Below, piece by piece: positions 44,443 through 56,776 of a stretch of DNA of 64,000 bases. The stretch's first letter is position 1. Each line of letters begins with the position of its first letter. Origin of the DNA: Bursaphelenchus xylophilus (lineage: Eukaryota; Nematoda; Chromadorea; Rhabditida; Aphelenchoididae); the NCBI GenBank assembly GCA_904066235.2, contig CAJFCV020000002.1:8866001-8930000 (forward strand), written 5' to 3'. The position numbers and the translations under genes were made by a program. Under the pieces are notes generated by a model. It was given only the letters and a program-made list of their open reading frames with translations. It did not search any database and had not been told where the DNA came from.

Positions 44443-46129
44443 ATTGTATTGTGATTGTAAACTGAATCTGGCAGATAAATATATTTTCAGAATTTTTGTT
44501 TTAATGATGCTTTTATATTATATATAAGAGAGTCGCTGAGCTTTATCAACCGCACAGAAAAGCTTATCAAACCGGGCCTTTGTTTTATTAGTAATTAATT
44601 GCGGGCCTTTACCGATTTTTCCTCAAGGTTTCCTAGCTCACATTGCTGTTTTTGGACGACTTTTAAGGGCTTAAAAAATGCCAAGGACATGTGATTTCTG
44701 CAATTTGAGAAATAAGCGGTTATCGTGTTATCAAGAGTTCCTTGTTGCCCTAACCGTTTTGGTCTTCTATTTTTTACAACACGACGTGATTATCATGATG
44801 TTCTGTTCAGTTCGCACGCATTATCTTTTGATAAAAAATTAGGGTTTTGCTTTGGTTTTGAGGAGAATCGAACTTTTGCGGTAAATATTTACCACGGATT
44901 GACTGGGTTTTAGCTTTCAAAATGGGCAGCTTATATTTTGAAGCGGCTTGGAAATTTGAAAACTGGGTTTCATAGGCTTGGGGTCTCGTAATTTGCGAAC
45001 GTCTTGATTTCCGATGCGACAGAGCGCGCACTATTTTTCCGACAGGTTGGTATAGTAAATATTTTGGCCCTTGTGCGTATTCCACTGTATTGACCAGAGA
45101 TTGCCACGGCTCCGGAGCCGACTCTTGGCTCCGGCTCTGAGCGGATCCGGCTCAGAGCCGGGAGCCAGAGCCGGAGCCGGAAATTTTGGGGTCGGCTCCG
45201 GCTCCCGAGCCCAAGGCCGAGAGCCCAAAGTCGAAGCCAGGCTTCTCAGCGTTCAGAAAAGTAAAAATTTCCTGATCTTGTTAAACCAAATTGCTTGAAA
45301 AATACTGGTGAGGATGTGTTGCGTACGACTTGGCTGAGAAAACGTTAGCTTTATGATCTCTGGCACTAATAACTTTTAGTTTCGGAAAAATATAAAAAAT
45401 TTTTGCATAGAAGCCGGGGTTCGGAGCCGGAGACCTTTTTAAATTTTGCACGGAGCCGGGAGCCGGAGTCGAAATTTTGACCGTGGCAATCTCTGGTGTT
45501 AACCAAACCCACTGTTCTATCCAAAAAATGTTTTTGAATTCCTCCGTTCTCTACCTTTCCTCAACTCCCTAATTCCACCACCGAAGTCAATAAAGCTCGA
45601 CAGTTTTACCTGAAAAAATTAATCAATTTTCCGGGGAACCCGTTCCTTTGAACCCTTACCGAAAAACAACCCCAATAAAACTGTTAAATGTACCGAGAAA
45701 TGTAAAACAAAGAACCGATGGAGGAATTGTAAGGAAATGAGTTCTAGACGTTCTTATCGGTTCAAGAACTTTTTAGAGCGAACTTTCCAAGGGCTTTTTA
45801 ATTGTCTGACACTAAAAATTTTCTTCGTTATCACTCGATTTTATTCAAAGTTGTGTGGGAAAGTTGTAAAATGCCTCCAGGGTGGCGTCATAAAACCTTG
45901 CAAGGAATGTAATAATCAATGATGACTGGGATATATTAATAAAGTGGTATTCGGGTTTTGGTGGTTGTATGATTGTTATAATACTTTCGATTGACGTTTT
46001 GAGAGCCTTTGAAAGTTGGTGATAAAAGGCAACCTTCAAATTTTTTAATTTTTAGACAGTGTTTTAAAGGGAATTTTAAAGTTTTGAATCGGAATTTTTA
46101 ACCGTCATTCTTATGCCTTTAATTTCAGA
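44443..46129. other. Intergenic region between the ADP/ATP carrier and the zinc transporter
   Basis: No supported gene. It contains the GC-rich inverted-repeat element at 45095-45495. The sequence TTTAATTTCAGA immediately before the next start codon looks like a trans-splice acceptor. Confidence 0.5.
45095..45495. mobile_element. GC-rich GGAGCC-repeat element with short TIRs
   Basis: The element begins CCAGAGATTGCCACGG and ends CCGTGGCAATCTCTGG. Next to each end are runs of GGAGCC/GGCTCC units (about 45106-45235 and 45410-45475) around an AT-rich core. The inverted ends mark it as a non-autonomous transposon rather than a simple repeat. No clear target duplication is visible. Confidence 0.72.
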
Positions 46130-48073
46130 ATGGGCCTCATCACAAATCCCGGTAATGATCATACGATATTGATGGTCAGAACAGACGCTGAAGGCCTCAA
46201 AACTATGCCAATTCCCTCAACACATCATAAAATCAGAAATCGCAGTAAATTCCCTGAGAAGGTCAAGTTGTCTGTCATGATCTTGATGACCTTTTTCTTC
46301 TTTGTGGTTGAGCTTGTTTACGGCCATATATCGGGGTCCATGGCGCTGATTGCGGATTCGTTCCACATGCTCTCCGATGTGTTGGCGCTGATCGTGGCAT
46401 TGAGCTGCATTATTGTAAGCATGACGCTGCTTGTACTCCTGACTCTTCCAGATCTCAACAAGACAAAACGAGACCGGTCCCAGCAACAGTCGCGTTGAGC
46501 TTCTTGGAGCCCTAGTTAATGGAGTTTTCCTCCTGGCTCTTTGCTTCATGATCTTTTTGGAGTCCATTGAGCGTCTTATTGTCCCGCATGCCCTCCATGA
46601 ACCGAGGAATGTACTCATTGTGGGATTTATTGGATTTGTCATCAATCTAATTGGAATGTGCATGTTTCATGGTAGGATATCTTGGTCGGAAATTTGACAG
46701 CCGTTTTAAAATTTTAGGTCATTCTCATGGGCACAGTCACGGAGCTGGTGGAGCTCATGGACATTCGCATCATGAAGTCAAGGCTTGCAATGGGCATGAT
46801 CATGAAGATGTGGAGAAGAAGCCAGGTAAGGATATAAATAAATGCCATAGAATTTGGCTGATTTAGTAATTTTTTTATAAATACTCGATTTAGGGGTTTT
46901 CGATGGTGCTGCTTTCAAATCAGAAAAAATGAATAAGATTTTCGAAATCAACACCCTCTATTATCCTTATTTCATTTTGAAAAAAATAATACTTTTCGGT
47001 TTCTCCAATCGTACTGTTCCCTAATCGTCCAACTCCGTTCTTTTGGCATAAAGACCTGGTTTTGGGCCGTCTAAAATTGTTCGTTATAGACAAACTTTGT
47101 TAACGGAGTTTGTAGTATTGAGGTGCCACGGTAGTTGAAATCTTTTGCAACGAACAGCTACCCAAATAAATACCTCACGACCACTAATTTTTTCTTACTT
47201 GAAGCCCTCCCTTTCAATGTCAGGCGGTGACAGAGTTCCCCTCCAATCTTTCTTAAATCATCATAAACAATAATCGTTTCAGAATCCGCCACCCAGATGA
47301 ACATCAAAGGAGTCTACCTCCACATTATGACCGACTTTATTGGCTCCATCATTGTTATCCTAACAGCCGCCGTATCTCTTTATCTACCTCAATACCGTTT
47401 CCTTCGTTACTACATGGATCCGTTCTTGTCGCTGATCCTGGTGTTCTTGATCATCAATTCAACCTTTCCTTTAGGTAAGTTTTTATTACAGTGGGGGACC
47501 TGATCCAGTGGCAAAAAACGTGCCATTTTACATCCGTGAAACATCAAAAATGTGGCAAAACGCTTCCTTTTCAAGTGAAAAAACTTTGTTTTGAAGGGCC
47601 CTTTTCCTCAAAAAAGACCGGGCGCGCATTTGAAATTTTTCTCACTTGGAGAGGGATGCATTTTGCCACATGTTTGATCATGTTTGATACTTCCCGGATG
47701 CAAAGTGGTACGTTTTTTGCCACTGGATCAGATTCCCCACTGTGGAAATTTTTCTCAAAATTGTTGTGTTTTAGTGAAGCAGACAATCTGCATTCTCCTT
47801 CAAGCCGATGCACAGGACGTTGACAAATCTGCCGCCGAGAAGAAAATCACATCAATTCCGGAGGTAAATTCAGTCAGTAATTTCCAAATTTGGAAACACA
47901 ATGATGGAAGAACAATGGCTACAATTCATGTTCAGTTTGACACATTTGAGAGCTATGTTGAAAGTCTCGGGAACATCAAACAAATCCTAAATGACCATGG
48001 AATCGACAACGTCACTGTGCAGCCCACCTTCCACAGTGCAAATGATGTTCAAAAGACAATAAATGTGCAATAA
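46130..48073 (+). CDS. Zinc transporter of the ZnT/CDF family
   Basis: Exons 46130-46414, 46452-46671, 46718-46825, 47283-47474 and 47775-48073 give 367 residues. CDF proteins export cytosolic Zn2+ (proton-coupled) across the plasma membrane or into vesicles. There are six predicted membrane segments. The metal site residues are present: HMLSD in TM2 (SFHMLSDVLALIVAL) and HIMTD in TM5. The loop between TM4 and TM5 is His-rich (GHSHGHSHGAGGAHGHSHH). The cytosolic C-terminal domain starts at VKQTICILLQ. The SFHMLSDVLAL wording is nearest to the ZnT-1/CDF-1 type. TTTCAG one base before the ATG suggests trans-splicing. The last intron contains a mariner-like MITE. Confidence 0.94.
46890..47040. 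repeat. Diverged piece of the palindrome found at 1-1230
   Basis: GATTTAGGGGTTTTCGATGG (46890) matches the block near 450, while CACCCTC-ATTATCCT and CTTTTCGGTTTCTCCAATCG match 75-150. The two blocks are adjacent here but about 300 bases apart in the first copy. It lies in intron 3 of the zinc transporter. Confidence 0.65.
47489..47742. mobile_element. Mariner-like MITE (CAGTG family), in intron 4 of the zinc transporter
   Basis: CAGTGGGGGACCTGATCC to CAGATTCCCCACTG, 254 bp. It starts only 14 bases after the donor site and leaves about 30 bases before the acceptor, so the intron is almost entirely transposon. A small internal duplication (TTTGATCATGTTTGATAC) is specific to this copy. Confidence 0.87.
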
Positions 48074-48147
48074 CGGTGATGATTATGAGTATGTCTAGTA
48101 TAACATTAACTTTGGTGAAAAAATTTTGTTCCAAGTTTCATTATGTA

Positions 48148-48849
48148 TTGGGTTGTCCAGAAAGTTCGTTCGTTTTTTTATTCTTTACTTTTACAGGAAT
48201 TTCTTTGTTGTTTGGCAAAGAGTATACATTTATTTGAAAGGGCTTTTTCCCCTCTACAACACTAGTGTTACACAGTGTTGCAACACTGTTACAAGGGAAG
48301 TACCCCAAGTGCGACGCTCAGATTTTCTTTAAATTTTGAACACACGTCGGGCATAAACTATATATCAATTCCTGAAAGTTTTAGCTCGCGCTTTTCAGGC
48401 GCCGCCGAGATATTGAACGATCTTTGCCGTCGAGGGAGTACGCTAAACACAAAGAGCGGTCAGAGAGAAAAACACTTTCTGGCCATAACTTTGCCAGTTT
48501 CGTGCGGAAAAAAAAATGATCTTTTGTGGAAACATTACCCTCTATGGCATAAATAGGCACGAAACTTTTCGTGCCGAAATTCGGCAAAAAGTCTCATATT
48601 TTCGCCGACTTTCGATCTAAAAATCTTGGTTGTTTCTGCAAAGCGCGAGCTAGGATTCTCGCATATATTTTAGAAAAAATTGTTCTAAATTTGTGCCAAG
48701 TTTCATCAAAATCTGAGCGTCGCACTTGGGGTACTTCCCCTGTTAGTTTTTTTTTTGGAAATTTAAATTTTTTTTATTTTTCTGGCTCAAAAACGAACCA
48801 TTCAGAAAAAAAATAAAAAAAAAACGAACGAACTTTCTGGACGACCCAA
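48148..48849. mobile_element. Mariner-like TIR element carrying a nested PIF-like MITE
   Basis: The ends TTGGGTTGTCCAGAAAGTTC and GAACTTTCTGGACGACCCAA are inverted repeats of about 35 bases, with TA on both outer sides. About 145 bases on the left and 105 on the right belong to this element; the PIF-like copy 48292-48742 is inserted between them. Confidence 0.82.
48292..48742. mobile_element. PIF/Harbinger-like MITE, nested
   Basis: CAAGGGAAGTACCCCAAG to CTTGGGGTACTTCCCCTG, flanked by TTA at 48289-48291 and 48743-48745. It is inside the TTGGGTTGTCC element, so it is the younger insertion. Confidence 0.88.
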
Positions 48850-48854
48850 TAATA

Positions 48855-49049
48855 CTAGTCGCGGAAAAAAAGTCCTGGGAATTTTCGGCGACTCTGCACT
48901 GTGCATGAACCCGAAAAGTGCATTTGCACAGTGCAATTTTGTTGATTTTGCCTTATTGTCGCGCGCGATTCCCGCGACAAATCGACTTTTCGGAGCACGA
49001 CGGAATTTGGGGGGCGCGAGAAATTCCCAGGACTTTTTTCCGCGACTAG
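48855..49049. mobile_element. Short palindromic MITE (CTAGTCGCGG ends)
   Basis: CTAGTCGCGGAAAAAAAGTC and GACTTTTTTCCGCGACTAG are inverted repeats of about 30 bases, with TA outside each. It starts about five bases after the previous element. The interior holds TGCACTGTGCA and TTGCACAGTGCAA, the same motif that is clustered in a phospholipase D intron. Confidence 0.78.
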
Positions 49050-49576
49050 TATATGAGCTCACAATGCCCAAAATTTTCTCAAAATTTATCTGCAAAAATT
49101 CAAAATATAAAAAATACGGGTTAAAAATACTTCACAGTAATTACAATAGTATTCGTAAAAAGTTTGAGAATTTTAGCGTTGGACGAGCGTAGTGATAAAA
49201 AAAGGGATTGTGGCACGTTAAGAAGGAAAACAAATGTTACTCGGAGAGTTACAATTTACAACTTAGCACTGGTAACATTCCTCGGTAGGCAAGCTCTGAA
49301 GACATAAGTCAAGATTGACTTTAAAAAAAGTGTTCAAAACCAAGAAAAGCCGCAAAAATTGTTTTCAAATGAGTATGGAGATAATGCGAAGGGGAATAAT
49401 GACTATAATTCTTTTAATTACTGCAAGACAATACTTACAATTAGCAAAATACAACAACATATCGTTAAAAAAGTGGTTAGAAAATATGTTAGAGCGTTGA
49501 GAAACACCGGAGATTAGCCAAGATATTCGACTTCCATAAAAATAAAAATCTGGGATAAAAAAGTTCGACCGGTCGA

Positions 49577-52500
49577 TTATGTGAAGATAGCCGATGGGAC
49601 AAGTCCCTCTTTGGTCATGATTGTTGGGGCCAAGTCTTCGTTGGAGAGGAAGCTTTCCGGGAATTGGACAATGTTTCCCCAGAGCTTCTTCAGATGATGG
49701 CGGGCCAAGTCCGGGTTATATTCGGCCATGGGGAGTTCGTCGCGCCAGACGACCAGCTCGTCTTTGGAGGAGACCTAAAATACGCATAAGTGTCAAAAAA
49801 AATCATGAAATAACAGTAACCTAACACAGAGGTAATTTCAGAGATTTTATGATTCGGCAGCTCGCGCCCAGAGTTAAGTCTTCAGATTTAGTTGAAACCG
49901 CAGAAACCATCTCTACTACTCTTATTTTCAATCAAAAACCCCATTTCCACCGCTTCCAGACTTTCAATTAAATCTGGAGATCAATTAAATCTGAAGCCAA
50001 ACTCTCGGGCGCGAGCTGCCAACACCAAAATTAAAAATTTCCATCAAAAATCAATTTCAAATCTCACCAAATTCGTGGGGAATGCTCTGAAGACTTCTTC
50101 AAAGATTTCCGTGTTCCCCTTCACCGCTTTCCACCAAACGTCATGATAAAATGAGTCATGGACCGGGTCGTCCAGATCAACCACCGACGGTTTGATGGGG
50201 GCTTTGTGGAAAGCTTCGGGCAATAGACCAAGATGCTCCTGAAATACAAAATTATTATTCCAAACCTTTTATAAACCCTAAACGAACATCTCAAAACTCA
50301 AATTTTCCCTCAAAAAAATATCAAAATTCAAAAAACCCTAAATTAATAGGGTTTAGGGCTCCTCATACCTTCATGAGCCGTTTCCGCAGGGTGGACGCGA
50401 ATTTCCCGGCCATATATTCTTTCCCATTCATTCTCGAGGGTACAAACTCTCGATCCGTAGCCAGCACACACACTTCCGAGTCCCTCATTCCCAGCTGTGA
50501 CCGGTCGTTTATATTCGCGGACCCAATGATCACATATTTATCGTCCACAATCAGTAATTTACAGTGGATGTAGACCATCTCCGTCACCAACTTTCCACAG
50601 AGCTCATCGTACGTTCGCAGGGAGCAGAACGAGACATAATCGAAGGGTTTCTCGATTCCGTTTATTTTCAAATTTTCGATCAGAGAATGGGGACCCTTCG
50701 AAATCGAGCTGAGGGTCCAATGAAGGACTGCCATTAGGGCTGAGTAATTGCCGCTGCCGAGGTCGCCTTCGAAGCCGGGGAGCAGAGGGATCAGGACGTA
50801 TACGCGGAATGTTGTTCCTTCGCTGAAAAATCAAAGAAATTTTTTTTTAATTTTAAAATTTATAAAAAAATCGACCAAATTTTTTATAAATTTTTTTTAT
50901 AAAAAAATACTATGTCTAAACAAAAAAAAAAAAAAAAAAAAATCCGAAAATTTTTTTGGTTCACCCTAATACATCAACGTCTCAAAAAACCGCTTACCGA
51001 TGTGCCCGACAGATCCGATCACACAGCGCTTTGCATATCTCATTCGTCACCTCCGAGCTGTTAATCATCGACACAAAGAACTGATTCTCAATGTACACAA
51101 AGTGTTCGGCATTCTGAATCAGCTTGACGTATGCATCTTGGATTGAATCCTCTTTTCCGTCGATCAGGGCACTCCAATGAGCGACTGAACGGAGCACTTG
51201 GATGTCACAATTGTGAGTGTCCTTGTTGATGAAAACTCTGGGAACTTTTACTGAATCATAGCTCTTGGGGAGGAGGTAGGGGTAATCTTTGTTGTTTTTG
51301 TGCTTCTCGGTCTGAAAATTAGAAAAATTTTTAAAAAAAGTAAAAATTTTGAAAAAAAACCAACATAAATTAGTAAACCCTTCTAAAAAAAATCCACAAA
51401 ATGATAAGAAAAATAATGAAATATCCCACCAAATCACTGGCAACCAAAAAAAAACCAAAAAAATTTATCAAAAACCAAAAAAAAATATCAAAATCTAAAA
51501 AAATGTTGCCTAAAATAAGGTAAAACTATAACAAAATAAAAAAAATAACGCCAAAACTCAACATGAAAATCCTCTACAATCCCTGATACTTCCCCAAAAT
51601 CTCACTTTAGTTGCATTCCAGCGTTGGATAAAATGTCTGGCCACATCTCTGGCCACTTCCCCATAAACCACCGAATGTATGTCGTGCCACGGAGTTCTTG
51701 GGACTCTGTAGCGGTCAATAAAGTCGGAGTAGGCCTCATGGACATCCACAAAGTCCTTCACCAGATAATTTACATAGTCTTTGCCTGGCCAAAGTTTTCC
51801 GGCGCCTTGAAGGCCAGACACGTCCACTTCAGTTTCTTGAACCTTGCAGTAGCTGAAAATTGTAAGATAATTAGAAAATTTTTAAAAAAAGTGGAAAGAT
51901 AGGGCAAAATGAAGTGCCCAAAACAGAAAAATTCTTGAAGGGAAAGTACTTCTATGGAGTATGGAGTTACAGGTCGAGACAAACATCAAAAAAAAATTGC
52001 AAAATTTTTCTGATTCAAAATATGTGAAAGTTAGCTGCCTAATTTTGGTCTGTAAGGGCGAAAAAACCCTCAGAACTTTTCTCGCAACACCACACACATT
52101 ACTTTAGCTCAAAACAAAGCTTCTGATTTGGCAAAAACTTGGCCAAAAAGGCATTTGCGTGGTGTTGCGAGACAAATTCTGAGGGTTTTTTCGTCACTAC
52201 AAACCAAAATTAGGCAGCTAACTTTTACATATTCTGAATCAGAAAAGTTTTACGATTTTTTTTGATAGATGACTCGACCTGTAATTCCACAAACCATAGA
52301 AGTACTTTCCTTGTTGAATAAACAACATTTCCAAGGCGGTCCATCGACGATTTCAAGCAAAAAAAATCGGTAAACAACCCAAATCGACAATTTTTTCAAT
52401 CCACGTGACCTCCATGGACCTCCTCCCCCCAATCTGCCTCTAAATCCCCCCTCTAAATTTCCTTACTTGATCACATATTCGTCCGTTACATCCTCCGGTT

Positions 52501-55500
52501 TATCCTTATCCAGAAGCATCTTCCACCTTTTGGCATTCCGATTTGTCTTTAGATTTGAGACCACCCTCCTCATTACCGTCCTGTTTTTCGGTTCATGGAT
52601 TATCTTCTTCAGAGGCAACTTGTCTCCTTTATCTTTCGTCGGAGTTATCGACGAGGTTGACTGTGTCACATCAAACGATTTGGGTTCATCTAAGGGGCCT
52701 GGACTGTGGCTGGGATCGCTCCCAATCACCACGGAATGCCATCGAAGGGTCTTTGGTTTCCCAAATGGCGATTCTCGGATTACCTGCTGATTTTGATTAG
52801 ACAAAAGTGACATTTTGGGGATTCAAAAAAAGTCAAAATTGGTGTAAATTCTTACCTGTGGACTCCTGACATGATGTGGATTCATGAGGTCGGCAGTGAT
52901 TCCGGCTGGGCCCGATGGGGTCCGTTTCACATTTGCCGGTTTCTCCGTTGATTTGGGGACATTATCGAAGGGGGTTGGGGAGCGAGATCTCTTATTCGGG
53001 GAAGCTTTTCTTGCTTTTATCTGACTCATTACGTCTCGGAAAGTTCTTTTGTGCTCTGAAATTGCAAAAACCATAAAAAATTAAAAAGAAAATATCAAAT
53101 CCAATAAAAAAATATCAAAATTCATATCCCAAAAAAATAGAAATCATCATAAAAAAATTACAAAATCGCCACATCTACCCGTTTTATTACCCAAATCATC
53201 AAAAAGCTTCCAAAAATTACCCTTTCTCTGATTATTCTCCTCTTCCTTAGCTTCAGGCTCATTTTTATTCTCTTCTTTCTTGTCCTCGTCCTCTTCTCTG
53301 GATGTCTGAACAATCGAAGTCTTCGTTTTTCCAATTCTATGACCAGTTTCATCCAAAATTTCATGTTTTATATGGCTGACTTCAGCTTCTTCATCATCAT
53401 TATCCTGTTCCTCTCCTTCATGAACATGCTTGTCGCTTTTGATGACTTCACTGGCCATTTCCTCCACTGCACTTGCTAATCCCTTCGTCTGAAAGTTAAA
53501 AAACATCAATCACTACCTAAAATAATAAAAAATCTACACAAAAATGGAAGTTTTTTTCTAAAATACCCAGATTTTTGGATCTCTCTTACCAAAGTGTGGC
53601 CTTCCGCGGTTGGTGCGTATTGAACTGATCCCAAATCTGCTAACACATGAGTGGAATTGTCCCATCTTCCATAGCACAAATCGAGACCTCCAACAAACGC
53701 AATCAACTGGTCGATAATCAACAATTTCTCATGATGGGACCAAAAGAAGGTGCCGGTTCCAAAATAGTGGTCCGGATGGCGCATAACCTGCAATAAATGC
53801 ATTAATTTTACATTGTACTTGTTCACAATTTAATAAATTTCACGAAGAAAGTACTTCCATGGGGTATGGAGTTACAGGTCGAGGCATATATCAAAAAAAT
53901 CGTAAAATTTTTCTGATTCAGGATATGTAAAAGTTAGCGGACAAGCCTAATTTTGGTTTGTCAGGGTGAAAAAATCCTCAGAACTTTTCTCGCAACACCA
54001 CACAAATTATACATTCTAATTACGAATTAAGGTGTAGTATTAATCAAATTTGATAATTTTAAGGCTTGTTAAGATACCAGGGTTTACTTTAGCTCAAAAC
54101 AAAGCTTTTGATTTGTCAAAAACGCATTTGCGTGGTGTTGCGTGAAAACTTCTGAGGACTTTTTCACCTGTACAAACCAAAATTAGGCAGCTAACTTTTA
54201 CATATTCCGAATCAGAAAAATTTTGCGATTATTTTGATATATGACTCGACCTGTAACTCCATACCCCATAGAAGTACTTTCCTTGTCAAAAAAATCATCA
54301 AAATTTTTATAAAAAATCTCAAAACCCCCAAAAAAATCTAAATCTCACCTTGATATTTGGATGTAATTTTTGCAGAAGCTTCTTGGCATACACTGTATTC
54401 AAATTTAAGGTCAATTCGAACTCCTTGTAAATCAAAATGAAGATCCGAACGCCTTTCTCGGCCTGTCTTTTGAGGACATTGTCCAATCGCCAATGATTTC
54501 CTTCGGCCATGGGACGTCTCATATAAATTTCGGGGCACAGCCACCAATCAGCGATGAAAATCTCTTCCCTGGCCAGTTCAATCATAGCCGCCGCTCGCTC
54601 CCAATAATCTTTGGCATCCACAAAACTGAAAAAAATTGTGTTCCTGTGGGCCAAAATTCACTAAAAATCAAAGAAAAAATTCAAAAAATAAAAAACTTAC
54701 TATTGAATATATTGATTTTCTCTTGTTGGATATGACGATCCAAAGGGTTTTGGTTTGAGCCAAACTTGTCCAGTGCTCTCAAGGACCTGTCGAATCGCTG
54801 CTTTCCAATAAAACGCTTCGTCTTCGAGTTGCAATTTCATCGCCAACACACTGAAATAATCAAAAATCATATCCAAAATACCTAGTACAATATAATTTTC
54901 TCCACTTTTCTTCCAATTTTCCCCTTCAAACTTACTGCGAGGCATTTGAAAGGAACATATATTTCGGCTTCGTGCTTGTCACTACATCTGGTGAGTCGAT
55001 TTCGAACTGTTCGTCAAATAAAAGCACCAATCTTACTGTCTCATTGCTGTTGATATAGCACACATAAGAATCTTTGAGGATGAGGTATCTCTCCATCCAG
55101 GGGAGGATCCACTTGACACAAAATTGTTTACAACCAATGTAGACCTTGCCTCCGCCGGGCCGTTTTTTCATCGAGCCTTCTTTGTGTTTTCCGCCGAGCT
55201 CGTTGATGAAAGAATAGCGGGAAACCTCGAGAAATTCGGCCTAAAAATTTAGATTTTAAAAATTTTTTACCTAAAACTAAAGTGTGCAAAATTTCAAAAA
55301 AAATTATGCACAGTGCAAACAAATTTTAGCGATCGCACAGTGCGGAAATCGAAAATCTCAAAATTTCCCTCGCACAGTGCAAATTTTTCAAATTTGTCGT
55401 TCGCACCGTGCAAAATACTCGGCCTTCCGAAAAGTCGCCGGACTGAAATCGGCGATACGCACTGTGCGAAAACAAAAGTTTTGTTTGCACTGTGCAATTT

Positions 55501-56776
55501 TTCATTCGGCTTTTTTCGGCTGTCGCTCGCACCCTGAGTTTTTTCGCACGGTGCAATCGCCAAAACTCAGTCCGGCGACTTTCCGGAAGGGCTAAAAAAT
55601 TGCAAGTTGAAATGACCGCACAGTGCAAAAAATTTTTATCACTGCACAGTGCGAAAATCGCATTTTTTAAATTGGACATTGAAAAAAATCCTCATTCAAT
55701 CGCAATCATCCAAAAATAATCCCCTCCACCTACCATTTGATGATAGTCTCTGTTGACCGGCTCCGTCAGCGCATGTCTCAGCCATTTCTCCAGTTGTACC
55801 CTCCGGCGTTCCATATGGACTTCGCTGATCATCGAATCCGGAAGTAAGGGAAATCTTGGAGGGCCATCGTCATCTTCATCAACCTCCTCTTCGGGTGAGT
55901 CGGGGGTTTTCCCATTCGATGTGGGCTCGTCTCCAGAATCTGTGTCCGTTCTGGGGGTTCCAAAGTCTCCGAGTTCTTTGCCTTTTTCGAGGATTTGAAG
56001 TTCATAATCTTTCGTTTCTTGATCAATGTCTTGGAAGGACATTTCGATCTTGTTCCGGGCTCTGAAATAATCAACAATGAAAATTCAAATGGGAAATGAA
56101 AAAAGATTTTTTCTATACTAGACTAAATTAGGTAACAATTCTCATTATTTGGACAAACGTCAACATATCGTAATTTACTCTAAGAAAAAGCCACTTCCTT
56201 ACCTTCTAAAAGGAGATTTGATCTGTTCTAGTCGTCTATGGCCTCCCAATGACTTGGCTAGCTGGGCAAAATCAGCGTATCTTTTGAAAACTGTCCATTT
56301 ATATCTTCCGTGAGTGGCTTCGACGGTGTATCTAAAATGCATACAAGCGTTGAAAGAAATCGAACAGCTTATTTTCACTTCAAATCATCTTCTAAATTCA
56401 AAACAAAAAACGAATTTAGCATACTTACATCCATGGGTTGAGTAAATGAAGATTAGTTGAAGAATCCTTTTCGACTTTGGTTATTTTTGCTGTCACTGCG
56501 ACTCCAGGGATCCAGTACCCGACTTTCTGGAACTCATCTTGTGTTTTGTAGATCAGGCCGTACGGAATGTAACCTAAAATTGACCATTTTATATTCTCAT
56601 TGGGAAATTTAGGTACCAATTTTTAAAAAACTGAAATTTTTGCATTTTTCTACGCCAAAAATTGCAGAAGAATAATAAAAAACGAGTAACAAACCTTTTT
56701 TCTTGACAAATTTCGGCTTCGGGAGTTCGGAGCCACCGCAATCGCAGGCCTCGGACTTGGTCGGCGAGTTGACCAT
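49577..56776 (-). CDS. pld-1: Phospholipase D (PX-PH-HKD type)
   Basis: Sixteen exons (56776-56695, 56573-56429, 56331-56203, 56061-55734, 55240-54936, 54850-54701, 54625-54349, 53787-53590, 53488-53179, 53055-52856, 52783-52467, 51852-51606, 51311-50998, 50822-50369, 50238-50068, 49774-49577) give 1274 residues, all in phase. The enzyme hydrolyses phosphatidylcholine to phosphatidic acid and choline at membranes. A PX domain ([13 protein letters not shown], about 80-195) is split by an acidic insert. A PH domain follows (about 229-385). HKD1 is HEKLLIID (His491), HKD2 is HCKLLIVDD (His1087). Between them lies a roughly 170-residue charged loop ([26 protein letters not shown]), typical of PLD1. 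The C-terminus GLVPSAIFT is conserved in the family. The exon 11 acceptor is CAGCAG, so a one-residue Gln variant is possible. Confidence 0.96.
51937..52312. mobile_element. Inverted-repeat element in a phospholipase D intron (copy 1)
   Basis: The left end GGGAAAGTACTTCTATGG pairs with CCATAGAAGTACTTTCCTTG on the right. Inner blocks such as GTGTTGCGAGACAAATTCTGAGGG mirror CCTCAGAACTTTTCTCGCAACACC. A related copy is at 53842-54285, and a fragment of the end lies at about 14690-14713 in carboxypeptidase E intron 7. Confidence 0.82.
53842..54285. mobile_element. Inverted-repeat element in a phospholipase D intron (copy 2)
   Basis: GAAAGTACTTCCATGGGGTA pairs with TACCCCATAGAAGTACTTTC. It shares TTTCTGATTCAGGATATG and ACTCGACCTGTAACTCC with copy 1. 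A roughly 80-base stretch (about 54010-54085) is inserted relative to copy 1. Confidence 0.82.
55308..55652. repeat. Cluster of GCACAGTGC-type palindromes in a phospholipase D intron
   Basis: The nonamer GCACNGTGC, or its self-complement, occurs nine times: 55308, 55335, 55372, 55403, 55459, 55487, 55546, 55618 and 55644. The spacing varies from about 27 to 70 bases. The flanks also form a loose inverted structure (TTCCGAAAAGTCGCCGGACT against AGTCCGGCGACTTTCCGGAA). The same motif occurs twice in the MITE at 48855-49049. Confidence 0.8.

Larger units (their letters stand above)
48074..49576. other. Intergenic region built from stacked small transposons
   Basis: Three elements occupy 48148-49050. 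The remainder, 49051-49576, is AT-rich with no supported gene and should contain the 3' end of the phospholipase D gene. Confidence 0.6.

Noticed and set aside
55308..55652. Short frames in the pld-1 intron with repeated HSA/CTV residues
   Set aside because: They come from the repeated GCACAGTGC motif. The flanking exons splice in phase without this segment.
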